Positions 63,676-64,000 of a stretch of 64,000 bases of DNA are shown in pieces. Within the stretch, counting starts at the first letter, position 1; the number at the start of each line of letters is the position of its first letter. The notes under the pieces were generated by a model that had not been told where the DNA came from, did no database searches, and saw only the letters and a list, made by a program, of their open reading frames with translations. The translations under genes were made by a program, and so were the position numbers. This DNA comes from Pomphorhynchus laevis (taxonomy: Eukaryota > Acanthocephala > Palaeacanthocephala > Echinorhynchida > Pomphorhynchidae): positions 1 through 64,000 of the forward strand of contig WNNJ02003720.1 in the NCBI GenBank assembly GCA_012934845.2. The letters are read 5' to 3'.

Positions 63676-64000
63676 AGCATGAAGGGGGCATCGGCGTGGC
63701 TTTTCACAAGTACATCAGAAAACACTTCATTGTCCAAAATCGAATTTCAAAATGCCATCGATGTACGATATGGATAGGATCTTCCAAATATAATTACTAA
63801 ATGCACTTTCTGTGATAACTTTTATGTCACATATGTACTATCATGTAAAACAAAGGGTTTTGCATTTATTCGACAAGATGTACCAAGCGATGAGATTAGT
63901 CGTTGTTTGAAAACTATGTGTAAATGTGTGATAAGTGAGCCAGAACTTCATCGAGTTCCAGATAATGTAGTATTTGATGTATCTACAACGACAAGATACA
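63676..64000 (+). pseudogene. retroelement-associated C-terminal domain, partial
   Basis: Reads GASAWLFTSTSENTSLSKIE, FQNAIDVRYG, a stop, then CTFCDNFYVTYVLSCKTKGF, AFIRQDVPSDEISRCL and SEPELHRVPDN. The AWL, EF..A..LRYG, C..C, H/Y-ALSC..GG and IRHNE-like order is that of a domain often found after reverse transcriptase in invertebrate retroelements. It runs off the window end. It is the same general kind of domain as at 48.9-49.7 kb. Confidence 0.5.

Overview
This is nuclear DNA of an animal: very AT-rich, intron-containing, and packed with degenerate retroelements, palindromes and satellite-like repeats. Nothing fixes the species. The repeat content (Penelope-like elements, APE-type LINEs, hammerhead-bearing repeats) and the gene content suggest an invertebrate, possibly a flatworm or other lophotrochozoan; that is inference.

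The host content is one locus, the cholinergic gene locus, read on the minus strand. A single-exon vesicular acetylcholine transporter (VAChT, SLC18A3 type) lies at 52028-53428. Downstream on the same strand is a choline O-acetyltransferase (ChAT) gene of 13 coding exons, from about 46105 down to the stop at 15721. The exons were assembled by eye from splice sites, matching phases and homology. They sum to 1803 coding bases (601 codons from the nearest ATG), with all reading phases agreeing. ChAT makes acetylcholine from choline and acetyl-CoA, and VAChT loads it into synaptic vesicles. Their side-by-side, same-strand arrangement is the ancient animal one, in which VAChT sits in the first ChAT intron. 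The shared 5' exon was not identified.

Layout. 1-2000: tRNA-related SINE, a dispersed repeat (R1), and family A repeats with a hammerhead-like core. 2690-4440: Penelope-like element (minus). 4555-6040: family B repeats with the same core, an inverted pair around a (TA)n tract, and a long palindrome. 6040-10230: palindromes and decayed SINE/R1 copies. 10227-11600: LINE-B (minus). 11815-12080: tandem duplication. 12400-15420: 3-kb minisatellite with a 16-bp unit just beyond the ChAT 3' end. 15721-46105: ChAT; its larger introns hold LINE-A copies (23.0-26.2, 31.6-33.6, 40.3-43.1 kb, all plus), two Penelope-like fragments, a 309-bp tandem satellite (35.7-36.9 kb), LINE-C (38.3-38.9 kb) and other repeats. 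46.1-52.0: repeats and retroelement debris. 52.0-53.4: VAChT. 53.5-58.7: repeats, AT-rich sequence and a GC-richer patch at 55.1-55.4 kb. 58.7-59.6: unrecognised broken ORFs. 59.9-62.96: the fullest LINE-A. 63.67-64.0: part of a retroelement-associated domain running off the end.

The most unusual signal besides the cholinergic locus is in families A and B. Both carry every invariant block of a hammerhead ribozyme (CTGATGAG, GAAAC, GTC). All three hammerhead helices can form, with compensating changes between the families, but the three strands occur in an order that cannot fold as a simple single-copy hammerhead.
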